Positions 52,102 to 60,341 of a DNA stretch of 64,000 bases are shown here, piece after piece. This DNA is from UBA1952 sp965246785 (GTDB taxonomy: Bacteria > Bacteroidota > Bacteroidia > Chitinophagales > Chitinophagaceae). The notes beneath the pieces are model-generated. The model had not been told where the DNA came from and searched no databases. It was given only the letters and a program-made list of their open reading frames with translations. Positions within the stretch are counted from its first letter, which is position 1. Every line of letters begins with the position of its first letter. Where the stretch lies: positions 124,001 through 188,000 of the forward strand of contig CBDFFM010000027.1 in NCBI GenBank assembly GCA_965246785.1, written 5' to 3'. Both the position numbers and the translations under genes were made by a program.

Positions 52102-52803
52102 GTGCTACGCAAAGTCCGCGCTTTTTACAATCCCTGGTTCATCTATCCATTTCTGATTTGGATGCTGATGGGGAGCGTGCTGTGGTCTGTATCCAACAGC
52201 CGGGAACTGTTCCGTGCCGTCAACACACACCACACAACATTCCTGGACTACTTCATGCGCGCCATTACCGAGATAGGCGACGGCATGGGTACTACAATCA
52301 TTCTGGCGCTGATGGTGGTGTGCTTTAAGTCTTGCCGCAACTGGTGGTTTGTGCTTGCGGCGGCGTTTTGCAATGTGGTGCCGGCGCTCGTTATTCAAGG
52401 CCTCAAATCGTATGTGCAGGCGCCGCGCCCGCTGGAGTATTACAAGCTGGAAATGCTGCGCGACCCGGATTGGCTGCACATCCGGCAGCAATGGCCGCAC
52501 CTTTTTTACCGCTCTTTTCCTTCGGGGCACTCAGGGAGCGTGTTCAGCATGTGCTGCTTTATCTCCATGATACTGCCGGCAGGCTGGGGGCGCGCGGGAC
52601 TGGCCCTGTTTTTCATTGCGTTGCTCGTAGCATACTCGCGCATGTACCTCGCCGCGCACTTCTATGCCGATATTTTTGTTGGCAGCATGTTGGGCACTAT
52701 CACTACCATGTTTTGCTTTGCGCTCATGCGGCGCTGGAGTAATCGCTCCTTCCGCATTGAGACGCGCAGGGAGTCGGACGTGAAGCACCCGCCGCTTGTG
52801 TAA
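52102..52803 (+). CDS. PAP2-superfamily membrane phosphatase
   Basis: The 233-aa membrane protein starts with GTG at 52102. Its catalytic motifs are KSYVQAPRP, RSFPSGHSGSVFS and SRMYLAAHFYADIFVG, the three PAP2 signatures. Such enzymes dephosphorylate lipid phosphates such as undecaprenyl pyrophosphate, phosphatidate or lipid A. It starts 11 bases after the LPS permease gene and its stop codon shares one base with the next gene's ATG (taATG). The substrate is inferred only from context. Confidence 0.92.
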   Translation: MLRKVRAFYNPWFIYPFLIWMLMGSVLWSVSNSRELFRAVNTHHTTFLDYFMRAITEIGDGMGTTIILALMVVCFKSCRNWWFVLAAAFCNVVPALVIQGLKSYVQAPRPLEYYKLEMLRDPDWLHIRQQWPHLFYRSFPSGHSGSVFSMCCFISMILPAGWGRAGLALFFIALLVAYSRMYLAAHFYADIFVGSMLGTITTMFCFALMRRWSNRSFRIETRRESDVKHPPLV

Positions 52804-54461
52804 TGTCCCAACGTACTATTTACCTGCTCATAGGGCTTGCCGGCGCGCTGCTCTTTCTGCCCTTCCTGGGCTATGTCCACCTCTTTGACTGGGACGAAAT
52901 CAACTTCGCGGAGTGCGCGCGGGAGATGATTGTATCCAAGGAATACCTGCGGATGCAGATCGACTTCATGCCGTTTTATGAGAAGCCGCCGCTGTTCATC
53001 TGGATGCAGGTTCTCAGCATGAAGGCTTTCGGCATAGGCGAGTACGCCGCCCGCCTGCCGGATGCATTGACTGGCATAGCCACGCTGCTGACGCTCTATT
53101 GGGCAGGAACGAAGGCACGCGGGCGGCAGACCGGCCTCTGGTGGACGGTACTGTACGCGGCCACCTGGCTGCCGCACATCTACTTCAAGAGCGGCATCAT
53201 TGACCCGGTGTTCAACTACTTCATCTTTCTGGCCTTTGTGCAGGTATGGCTGCTTAAGTGGGGGATAAAGAAGTGGATGCACGCGGCACTTGCCGGCCTG
53301 TTCATCGGCCTTGCCGTGCTTACTAAAGGCCCCGTAGCGATTGTCGTTTCAGGAATTGCCTTCGTAGGGTTTCTCATCTGGAACCGCGGGTTGCGCGGCT
53401 ACAACTGGCTGCACTTTTTGCTGCTGGCGCTGATTGCGCTGCTTACCATGTCGTTGTGGTTTGGCGTGGAGATAGCCTTGCACGGCTGGACGTTCTTCCG
53501 GGAATTCATCGCTTATCAGGCCGGGCTGTTCGGTCAGAACATTGCCGACCATGAGGAGCCGTGGTACTATCATCCCATCGTGCTGCTGATTGGCTGCTTC
53601 CCGGCTTCGCTGTTTTTATTGGGATGGCGGCGGCAGCAGGAAGAAGGCCCGGCAAGAGATTTTACACGCTGGATGTGGTTGCTGTTTTGGGTGGTGCTCA
53701 TTTTGTTCTCCATTGTCAAGACGAAGATTGTCCATTATTCCTCGCTTTGTTATTATCCGCTTACCTATCTCGCGGCGGTGCAGATTGTCCGCCTGTTGGA
53801 AGGCGAAAGGAGGCTGCAACGCATCGTGCAAGTTGGCCTGCTCATCATTGGCAGCGCGTTGGGAATTGCCATTACTGCGCTGCCTTTAATTGGAATTTAC
53901 AAGGCGCAGCTTATCCCGCATATACAGGATGCTTTTGCCGCAGCAAACCTGCAGGCCGCCGTTAGCTGGCATTGGACGGAATGCCTGTGGGGCGCACTTT
54001 ACCTTGTAGGAATCTGGGCTTGTGTGCTCGCCATGCAGCGGCATTTCCAAAAAGCAGTCGTTGCGCTTTGCGCGCTGCAAATCCTCATCATCCAAGTAAC
54101 GGTCATACACTTCACGCCAAAGGTGGAAGCCTATTCGCAGCGCGCCGCCATTGAATATTTCCAAAGCCTTGCCGGCAAGGATGTGTATATTCATCCATTG
54201 GGGTATAAGAGCTACGCCCATCTGTTTTACAGCCGGAAGGGACGCAGCACAAACACGAATTATTACTGCCTTGTGCAATCAGACGTCGGTACATCCACCA
54301 TTCAGGAGCCCGATGAGGATTGGCTGCTGCATGGCGACGCGGACAAGCCGGCTTACTTCATTTGCAAGCTCCCGGATGCGGCGGACTGGCGTGCGCTGCC
54401 GCAGTTGGAAGAATTGGGCGCGAAGAACGGCTTTGTCTTCTTTCGCAGAAGGCCGTTATAG
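52803..54461 (+). CDS. GT39/ArnT-like dolichyl-phosphate-mannose-type membrane glycosyltransferase
   Basis: The 552-aa membrane enzyme has about 11-12 helices. The N-terminal signature LGYVHLFDWDEINFAECAREM carries the catalytic Asp/Glu pair of the first periplasmic loop, and FYEKPPLFIWMQ and LARLPDALTG-like segments resemble ArnT. Family members transfer sugar from a lipid carrier to lipid A or protein. The C-terminal soluble part (about 400-550) is of variable type. Overlap with the PAP2 stop suggests translational coupling. Its 3' end overlaps the convergent acyl-CoA reductase gene by 6 bases. Confidence 0.88.
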   Translation: MSQRTIYLLIGLAGALLFLPFLGYVHLFDWDEINFAECAREMIVSKEYLRMQIDFMPFYEKPPLFIWMQVLSMKAFGIGEYAARLPDALTGIATLLTLYWAGTKARGRQTGLWWTVLYAATWLPHIYFKSGIIDPVFNYFIFLAFVQVWLLKWGIKKWMHAALAGLFIGLAVLTKGPVAIVVSGIAFVGFLIWNRGLRGYNWLHFLLLALIALLTMSLWFGVEIALHGWTFFREFIAYQAGLFGQNIADHEEPWYYHPIVLLIGCFPASLFLLGWRRQQEEGPARDFTRWMWLLFWVVLILFSIVKTKIVHYSSLCYYPLTYLAAVQIVRLLEGERRLQRIVQVGLLIIGSALGIAITALPLIGIYKAQLIPHIQDAFAAANLQAAVSWHWTECLWGALYLVGIWACVLAMQRHFQKAVVALCALQILIIQVTVIHFTPKVEAYSQRAAIEYFQSLAGKDVYIHPLGYKSYAHLFYSRKGRSTNTNYYCLVQSDVGTSTIQEPDEDWLLHGDADKPAYFICKLPDAADWRALPQLEELGAKNGFVFFRRRPL

Positions 54462-55445
54462 GCCGCACAGGAAAGCCATCGTGTCCACGCCATCAGCAAA
54501 ATCGCCCAACGAGGGCTGTTGCGCCGTGCCGAAGGGCAGTCCGCCCTTTCCGATGATAGCTTGAATGTCGGCACTATTCCGAAGCTCTTTCAGCAATGCC
54601 GTTTCGTCTTTGTAATAACGGTAATGCAAAACGCTCACTGCCGAAAAAGGCAAAGCATTCTCCACCATCAGCAGCACGCCATTGTCAAAGTACGGAACTC
54701 GGTTGAGCAGGTAAATGGCGAGGTGGTAATCGTAATTGTTACGGTACTTGTTGTGGTCATTGAGCGGCTTCCAGCTTTCCAGCGTACGCAGCAGGGGAAT
54801 AAAGTCGTAGCCTTCGGGCACGCACACCTGCGTAACGTTCCGGCAGCCAAGGCCGAAGTAGCTGAAAATATCCCGGCCCAGCGCAGCAAAGTCCGCTTCG
54901 CTTTCCGAGCCGTCCAGCACCGCCACGGAAGTGCGGTTGCGGCGGATAATGCTGGGATATTTGCCGAAGTATTGCTCAAAGTAGCGCGCGGAATTGTTGG
55001 AGCCGGTGGCTATGTAGGCTTCGCAGCCTTTGAGCATTTCCGCAGTGTGTACTTGCTCCAAGACGGCTGGTTCCCATTCGCTTAGCTTCTTAATCAGGTG
55101 CGCCATCAGCACCGTGTCTTTGGAAGAAAGCTTCAGCAGCAGCCTGTGTCCGCTCAGGAAGCCGCAGAGAAAATCATGAAAGCCCACAAGCGGGATATTG
55201 CCGGCCATAACGATGCCTACTTTCCGCGGTGTTGCCGGCAGGCTGTAATGGCTCAGCCAATCGCGCAGCTTATCCTCTTCCAGATATTCCCGGGCAATAT
55301 TTCCAACGGCTAAGTCTATGGCTTCCGGCGTAAACCAGCCATTTTGTACCACCGCCTGCTGCCTGACAGCTGCCCACTCCTCCCCGTCTTCTGACATGTA
55401 CTGCCCCAGCTTCGCAAGCAGCGCTATGCGTCGGTTTGTATCCAT
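54456..55445 (-). CDS. Acyl-CoA reductase (LuxC-like family)
   Basis: The 329-aa enzyme of the LuxC/acyl-CoA reductase family reduces acyl-CoA or acyl esters to aldehydes. The preferred start at 55445 gives MDTNRRIALLAKLGQYMSEDG; the longer in-frame start at 55532 adds 29 residues without a family match. The catalytic Cys lies in FSYFGLGCRNVTQVCVPEG (residue near 222), and the NAD-binding-type strands include VGIVMAGNIPLVGFHDF and CEAYIATGSNNSARYF. It is divergent from the ferredoxin gene. The physiological product is unknown: no luciferase genes are adjacent. Confidence 0.9.
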   Translation of the reverse strand: MDTNRRIALLAKLGQYMSEDGEEWAAVRQQAVVQNGWFTPEAIDLAVGNIAREYLEEDKLRDWLSHYSLPATPRKVGIVMAGNIPLVGFHDFLCGFLSGHRLLLKLSSKDTVLMAHLIKKLSEWEPAVLEQVHTAEMLKGCEAYIATGSNNSARYFEQYFGKYPSIIRRNRTSVAVLDGSESEADFAALGRDIFSYFGLGCRNVTQVCVPEGYDFIPLLRTLESWKPLNDHNKYRNNYDYHLAIYLLNRVPYFDNGVLLMVENALPFSAVSVLHYRYYKDETALLKELRNSADIQAIIGKGGLPFGTAQQPSLGDFADGVDTMAFLCGL

Positions 55446-55474
55446 TCCGTCCGGTTTTCTTTTGCGCGAAATTG

Positions 55475-55482
55475 TACCTTTG
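55475..55482 (+). promoter_or_regulatory. Candidate -7 box for the ferredoxin gene
   Basis: TACCTTTG matches TAnnTTTG about 90 bases before the ferredoxin ATG at 55573. No clear -33 element is seen. Confidence 0.3.
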
Positions 55483-55572
55483 GCGGCACACGGAATCAGA
55501 AAATTCAAGCGAAGAAATTCCAAACAGAACATATTGCGGGGCGTACTAACGCTTCAACGACTCACCGAACCA

Positions 55573-55920
55573 ATGGCTATTAAGATAACTGACGAATGTA
55601 TTAACTGCGGCGCCTGCGAGCCGGAATGCCCAAATAACGCGATTTATGAAGGCGGCGTGGAATGGGCCGTCGCCGATGGTACAGCGGTAAAGGGCACCTT
55701 CATCCGCATGGACGGTACGCCGACTGACGCGACCGAGCGCCACGACCCGCGCGCCGTAGATGTTTACTACATCACCCCTGACAAATGCACCGAATGCCAA
55801 GGCTTCCACGAAGAGCCGCAGTGCGCCGCCGTATGCCCGGTGGACTGTTGCGTCCCCGATGAGATGTATCGGGAAACGGTCAATGAGTTATTGGCGAAGA
55901 AGGAGAAGTTGCATATGTGA
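55573..55920 (+). CDS. 4Fe-4S dicluster ferredoxin
   Basis: The 115-aa electron carrier has two 4Fe-4S cluster motifs: CINCGACEPECPNNAIYEGG at the N-terminus and, after an insertion of about 40 residues, CTECQGFHEEPQCAAVCPVDC. The insertion and the widened spacing (CxxCx8CxxxC) are those of the YfhL/FdxA-like ferredoxins. The start at ATG 55573 (MAIKITDECINCGACE) is set by the domain. It is divergent from the acyl-CoA reductase and could supply it with electrons, but reductases of that family use NADPH, so this remains a neighbourhood inference. Confidence 0.95.
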   Translation: MAIKITDECINCGACEPECPNNAIYEGGVEWAVADGTAVKGTFIRMDGTPTDATERHDPRAVDVYYITPDKCTECQGFHEEPQCAAVCPVDCCVPDEMYRETVNELLAKKEKLHM

Positions 55921-55960
55921 GTGCGTTGAGCAAGTCGAAAGTTCGGCGCGTCTATTTATC

Positions 55961-56002
55961 AAAAACAAAGAAGCCTTCGTTATAGAAGGCTTCTTTGTTT
56001 TT
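55961..56002. terminator. Perfect bidirectional terminator
   Basis: The 18-base arms AAAAACAAAGAAGCCTTC (55961-55978) and GAAGGCTTCTTTGTTTTT (55985-56002) pair perfectly, with T/A tails, between convergent genes ending at 55920 and 56031. Confidence 0.92.
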
Positions 56003-56030
56003 TACATACTTGTTTAACTCGCTCAACCAT

Positions 56031-56552
56031 TCACTCGCCATTCGGCACATCCCGAATCTTCTTCCAGGAATTGTCCACATTGCGCAGTGAGTCCATGCTT
56101 TCGCTGAGGTATGAAAGGAAGCGGGGGCCGGCATTGGCATTGCCGATGAGCTGCTCCTTGCCGCTTTGCGTAAGTGTGAATGAAAGCCCGGGCAGGTCGG
56201 CAATTCGGGTGCGATAATTCGGCGAGCAGGTGTCGGCGCGGTAATACATAAACTGCGCAAGGACATTTTGCGCCTTCGCTGCTCCTATATTCTTCTGATA
56301 AACGCCCAGCGGCTCGGTGCTACGGATGCCATTGTAAACAACTAGTCCATCACTATTGACCGTGAGTGTGTACTCCGGGCAACGGCCAAAGCAAGCGCCG
56401 CGCCGCATCATAGCAGACGTGAGACCGCGTAAGGCAGCAGTAGATGAAGATGTTTTCGCAACCGTTTTTTTGCGTGCAGTTTTGCGGCCATGCGCGCAGG
56501 CAATAAGTACGGTACTACCGAGGAGCAGGCCGAGGAGGAGTTGCTTTTTCAT
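56031..56552 (-). CDS. DUF6438-like lipoprotein
   Basis: The 173-aa protein starts MKKQLLLGLLLGSTVLIACAH, a lipoprotein signal. A basic, Ser-rich linker follows, then MRRGACFGRCPEYTLTVNSDGLVVYNG, the pattern CFGxCPxYxxxxxxDGxxxYxG of a widespread Bacteroidetes domain (DUF6438) with paired Cys. The C-terminal part is strand-rich. The function is unknown; it sits in the outer or inner membrane with its domain in the periplasm. Confidence 0.82.
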   Translation of the reverse strand: MKKQLLLGLLLGSTVLIACAHGRKTARKKTVAKTSSSTAALRGLTSAMMRRGACFGRCPEYTLTVNSDGLVVYNGIRSTEPLGVYQKNIGAAKAQNVLAQFMYYRADTCSPNYRTRIADLPGLSFTLTQSGKEQLIGNANAGPRFLSYLSESMDSLRNVDNSWKKIRDVPNGE

Positions 56553-56624
56553 AAATGCTGTACTTTGAAGCTGCGGCGCTTGATGACGCTGTGTTTTTTA
56601 ATCCGCAAGCCTTAGGAAGCAAAT

Positions 56625-57737
56625 ATGCTGCCATTTACCGAAGACGAAATTTTAGCCCGGCTGGCTTTAACGTTCATAGATGGCGTAGGCCCCAAGATGG
56701 CGCGCGTTCTGCTCAGCCATTTCGGCGATGCCCGCAACATTATGAGCGCGCCGGCAAAGGACTTGAAGAGCGTAGGCGGCATGGGCGAAGTGCGTGCAAA
56801 GGCGTGTAAGGACGCGACTGTGCTGGCGCGGGCAGAAGCTGAACTGCGATTTATTCAAAAGCATTCCCTGCAAGCGCTGTTCTTCACCGACAAAGACTAC
56901 CCCACCCGGCTGCGCAATTGCGAGGACGCGCCTATTCTGCTCTTCTATCGCGGCAATGCGCCGCTTAATGCGGAGAAAATTGTAGCCATCGTAGGCACGC
57001 GAAAGAATACGGATTACGGCGCACGCGCCACTGAGGCCCTGGTAGAAGGGCTGCAGGCACAGGAAGGCCTGCTGATCGTAAGCGGCCTGGCGTTCGGCAT
57101 TGATGCCATTGCGCATCGTAAGTGCGTACAGCTTGGCCTGCCGACTGTGGGCGTTGTGGCGCATGGCTTAGATCGCATTTATCCGACCGCCAATAAGAGC
57201 CTCGCGAAAGATATGGTGCAGCAGGGCGGCGTGCTAACGGAGTTTCCGTCCGGTACGAACCCCGACCGCACCAATTTTCCGCTGCGCAACCGTATTGTAG
57301 CCGGCCTGAGCGATGTAGTGGTGATTGTAGAAAGCGACGAGAAGGGCGGCGCAATGATTACCGGCTACGTAGCCGCATCATATAACCGTGAAGTGACGGC
57401 TTTTCCAGGCCGGGTCTTTGACGCTAAATCCGGCGGGCCTAATAAGCTTATCCGCAAAAACATTGCCTCGCTCATCACTGGCGCGCAGGATTTGATGGAT
57501 GTGATGGGCTGGGCCGGCGCACGACCTTCTAAGCGCGACCAACAGCAGCTTTTCAGCCAGCTATCTGACGAAGAGCAGCGCGTGGCTGCAGTATTGAATG
57601 GTAAGGACGGCCTTCATGCTGATGACCTGATGCTTCAGACAGGTATGAGCACCGCGCAGATTGGCGCCACGCTCCTGCAAATGGAAATGCTCGGCCTGGT
57701 GAAAGCATTGCCCGGCAAAATGTTCCGCTTGAACTGA
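56625..57737 (+). CDS. dprA: DNA-processing protein DprA
   Basis: DprA protects incoming single-stranded DNA and loads RecA during natural transformation. The 370-aa protein has an N-terminal helix-hairpin/SAM-like part, then the Rossmann core (VAIVGTRKNTDYGARATEAL; LIVSGLAFGIDAIAHR; GVLTEFPSGTNPDRTNFPLRNRIVAGLSDVVVIVES). A C-terminal winged-helix domain ends it (DDLMLQTGMSTAQIGATLLQMEMLGLVKALPGKMF). No other competence gene is visible. It is upstream of, and convergent with, the histidine kinase gene. Confidence 0.95.
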   Translation: MLPFTEDEILARLALTFIDGVGPKMARVLLSHFGDARNIMSAPAKDLKSVGGMGEVRAKACKDATVLARAEAELRFIQKHSLQALFFTDKDYPTRLRNCEDAPILLFYRGNAPLNAEKIVAIVGTRKNTDYGARATEALVEGLQAQEGLLIVSGLAFGIDAIAHRKCVQLGLPTVGVVAHGLDRIYPTANKSLAKDMVQQGGVLTEFPSGTNPDRTNFPLRNRIVAGLSDVVVIVESDEKGGAMITGYVAASYNREVTAFPGRVFDAKSGGPNKLIRKNIASLITGAQDLMDVMGWAGARPSKRDQQQLFSQLSDEEQRVAAVLNGKDGLHADDLMLQTGMSTAQIGATLLQMEMLGLVKALPGKMFRLN

Positions 57738-57744
57738 GGAATGC

Positions 57745-59367
57745 TTAAGCGACAACAAAACCCGCTTGAAACAGCGGTAGCAAAATTGTAAACGTCGCCC
57801 CCTTGCCCGGCTCGCCTACCGCACGGATGAGGCCATGGTGATTTTCTACAATGCGCTTGCATATGGCCAGGCCGATGCCGGTGCCTTCATACTCACTGCG
57901 GCCGTGCAGGCGTTGGAAAATCTGGAAAATCTTGTCCGAATACTGTTGGTCGAAGCCGATGCCATTGTCTGCCACCGTTATCCGGCAGTATTGCTCCGCA
58001 TCAAATGCGGCAGCGCTCCTATCCGGTGCGTATTGGCGGATCCAGGCTTTGTCGTCGTTGCTTAAATCAACGCCTCTTACCTGTTCGCCGGATATGCGGA
58101 TTACTGGCGCCTCACCTTCCCGCCCAAACTTGATAGCATTGGAAATCAGGTTTTGAAACAATTGCTGCAACTGAGGCGGTATGCCCTCTATCTCCGGCAG
58201 GCCGCTCAGCTTTATCCGTGTGCCGCTGCTCTGAATGCGTAGCTCCATATCATTCTGCACAAATCGGATGATGGTAGCAAGATTGACCGGCTGATAGACG
58301 AGCTTGTCATTTGACACGCGGGAAAAATCCAGGATGTCATTTACCAGTTGCTGCATCCTGTCCGTAGCGCCGACAATCTTTTGAATCAGGCCTTCCTGCC
58401 GCTCCGGTGTGAGGTTAGTGCCACTTTGCAGCATAGTGGCGAAGGAAGAAATCTTGCGCAGCGGCTCCTGCAGGTCATGCGAAGCGATGTATGCGAATTG
58501 CTCCAACTCGCCGGCCTTGCGCTCCAATTGAAGCGTCTTGGCAAAGAGCTGCAGCTCGTCGTGCTTCAGTTGCGTCACATCCTGAGAAGTGCCGGTTACG
58601 CGGGCCGGCTTTTTTGTTGCAGCGTCCACGTTCACCTCACCCCGTGCCAGGATATGCCGCACCTCGCCCAAAGGCGTAACGATGCGGTGATAGAATGTCG
58701 GGTACTCTTGGGTTTCCAAAGCCCTGTTGATGACGCTTGACACGTAATCTTTGTCCGCCGGATGAATAGTCTTTATGTACTCTTCGTAGGCAAGACTGCT
58801 GCCCAGCGGCAAGCCCCAGATGCGGTATTGCTCGTCGCTCCAGGTAATCTTACCGGTCTTTACATTCCACTCCCAAGAACCTACGGATGCCATTTGCTGG
58901 CTTTCGTTGAGAAGCTTGTTTTGCATTTGGAGCGCATGCTCGGCTTCCTGCCGCAGGCGCACTTCCTGCTCCAGCTCTTTAGACGTTTTCAGGTTAAAAG
59001 CCACCGGCAGCAGCTTCACCAGTTGCCAGACTGTAAGCCAGCTCAGGATGCCGGTAATAAGCCGGATAAGCGCCGACAGGCGGTACACCGGTATCCAGAA
59101 CATGAGCGCATCAAAGAAGTGCGTGATACCACAGGCGAGGATGAACGCCGCAAACAGAAAGTAAAGGCTATTGAACCGCACCTGCTGCCGCTGCTTGATG
59201 ACGTAGCGAATAATAAGCAGCGGGATAGCGAAGTAGGCCGACCAGATGAGTAGGTCGGAGACGATGTAGAGCCATCCGTGAAAGTCTGACCAGCGCCCGC
59301 AATGCCAGCGCGGCGGCCAGTCGGAGTGGTCAAGCAGCTTGTGGAAAAAATCGGTAACCTGGTTCAT
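57745..59367 (-). CDS. Sensor histidine kinase with ethylene-receptor-like N-terminal domain
   Basis: The 540-aa kinase has three N-terminal helices (about 33-125) resembling ethylene-receptor (ETR1/SynEtr1) domains: VSDLLIWSAYFAIPL, then FLFAAFILACGITHFFDAL. Here Asp38, Tyr45, Cys79 and His83 fall at positions equivalent to the plant residues D25, Y32, C65 and H69; C65/H69 ligate Cu(I). Then follow a coiled coil, a PAS domain (about 155-260), HisKA with phospho-His in FAYIASHDLQEPLRKISSFA, and HATPase_c with FQNLISNAIKFG, DNGIGFD and GTGIGLAICKRI. There is no adjacent response regulator. Whether it binds ethylene is untested. It ends 8 bases past the dprA stop, convergent. Confidence 0.9.
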   Translation of the reverse strand: MNQVTDFFHKLLDHSDWPPRWHCGRWSDFHGWLYIVSDLLIWSAYFAIPLLIIRYVIKQRQQVRFNSLYFLFAAFILACGITHFFDALMFWIPVYRLSALIRLITGILSWLTVWQLVKLLPVAFNLKTSKELEQEVRLRQEAEHALQMQNKLLNESQQMASVGSWEWNVKTGKITWSDEQYRIWGLPLGSSLAYEEYIKTIHPADKDYVSSVINRALETQEYPTFYHRIVTPLGEVRHILARGEVNVDAATKKPARVTGTSQDVTQLKHDELQLFAKTLQLERKAGELEQFAYIASHDLQEPLRKISSFATMLQSGTNLTPERQEGLIQKIVGATDRMQQLVNDILDFSRVSNDKLVYQPVNLATIIRFVQNDMELRIQSSGTRIKLSGLPEIEGIPPQLQQLFQNLISNAIKFGREGEAPVIRISGEQVRGVDLSNDDKAWIRQYAPDRSAAAFDAEQYCRITVADNGIGFDQQYSDKIFQIFQRLHGRSEYEGTGIGLAICKRIVENHHGLIRAVGEPGKGATFTILLPLFQAGFVVA

Positions 59368-59489
59368 GCCTGATGGTGGCGTCAGCTTTCCTTATGAAGG
59401 AAGAAAAATAGGATGCGCAAGATAACGAATTGAAGACCGCGCTTATTTCTAAAGCGACGGTTAAAGACCGCATAAAAGGCGCGCCACAC

Positions 59490-60341
59490 CTACGCCTTCA
59501 GCAGGTCAGCAAGGGCGAAAGTCTCTTTCACGCGGATGCCCTTTGGCGTCTCTTGCAGTGTGCAGCATTCTATCTGCGGGTCGTGCTCAAAATAGAGCAC
59601 CCAATTATTAGCTGCGGCCTCTTGCAGTAAAGATTTCTTCTCCTTCAGCGTTTCCAGCGGGCGCATGTCGTAGGCCATTACCCATGCCGTGGGAATGTGG
59701 TGAACGGATGGAATGAGGTCGGCGCAGTAGAGGATTGTCCGGTCGTTGCAGCGGATTTGAGGGAGCATCATCGCATCTGTGTGGCCATTCACATAGCGCA
59801 CACGGAAGTCGGGCAGCCATTCGGCGCCATCGGCGGCTTCTACGAAGCGGAGGAGGCCGTGCTCTTCCATTGGCAATATATTCTCCTTCAGGAAGGAGGC
59901 CTTCTCCCGGTCATTTGGCGCGAGCGCCGATGCCCAGTGTGCCTTATTGCTCCAGTAGAGCGCCTTCGGGAAGGCCGGCACCAGCTTTCCATCCGCGTCC
60001 TTCTTGATTGAGCCGCCGCAGTGGTCAAAGTGCAGGTGCGTGAGGAAGACGTCGGTGATGTCGTCAGGTGTGAAGCCGTGGGCGGCGAGGCTCCGCTCAA
60101 TGCTGTCGTCGCCGTGGAGGTAGTAGTGGCCGAAGAACCGCTCGTCCTGCTTCGTGCCCATGCCGTTGTCTATGAGGATGCGGTAATTGCCGTGCTCTAC
60201 CAGCAGGCAGCGGGTGGCCCAGGAGCACATGTTGTTCTCGTCGGCGGGATTGGCATTCTGCCAAAGGCTCTTCGGTACGACGCCGAACATGGCACCGCCG
60301 TCCAGCTTGAAGTAGCCCGCGTTGATGGTGTAGAGCTTCAT
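59490..60341 (-). CDS. MBL-fold metallo-hydrolase
   Basis: The 283-aa enzyme of the metallo-beta-lactamase superfamily starts at ATG 60341 (MKLYTINAGYFKLDGGAMFG), overlapping the previous gene's stop by 4 bases (ATGA). The zinc motif is present as FLTHLHFDHCGG, further metal ligands in RYVNGHTDAMML and ADLIP, and a last His in YFEHDPQIE. Members hydrolyse lactones, thioesters or similar; the substrate is unknown. The overlap with the MFS transporter suggests one transcript. An upstream extension of the frame into the transporter gene is not part of this protein. Confidence 0.92.
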   Translation of the reverse strand: MKLYTINAGYFKLDGGAMFGVVPKSLWQNANPADENNMCSWATRCLLVEHGNYRILIDNGMGTKQDERFFGHYYLHGDDSIERSLAAHGFTPDDITDVFLTHLHFDHCGGSIKKDADGKLVPAFPKALYWSNKAHWASALAPNDREKASFLKENILPMEEHGLLRFVEAADGAEWLPDFRVRYVNGHTDAMMLPQIRCNDRTILYCADLIPSVHHIPTAWVMAYDMRPLETLKEKKSLLQEAAANNWVLYFEHDPQIECCTLQETPKGIRVKETFALADLLKA

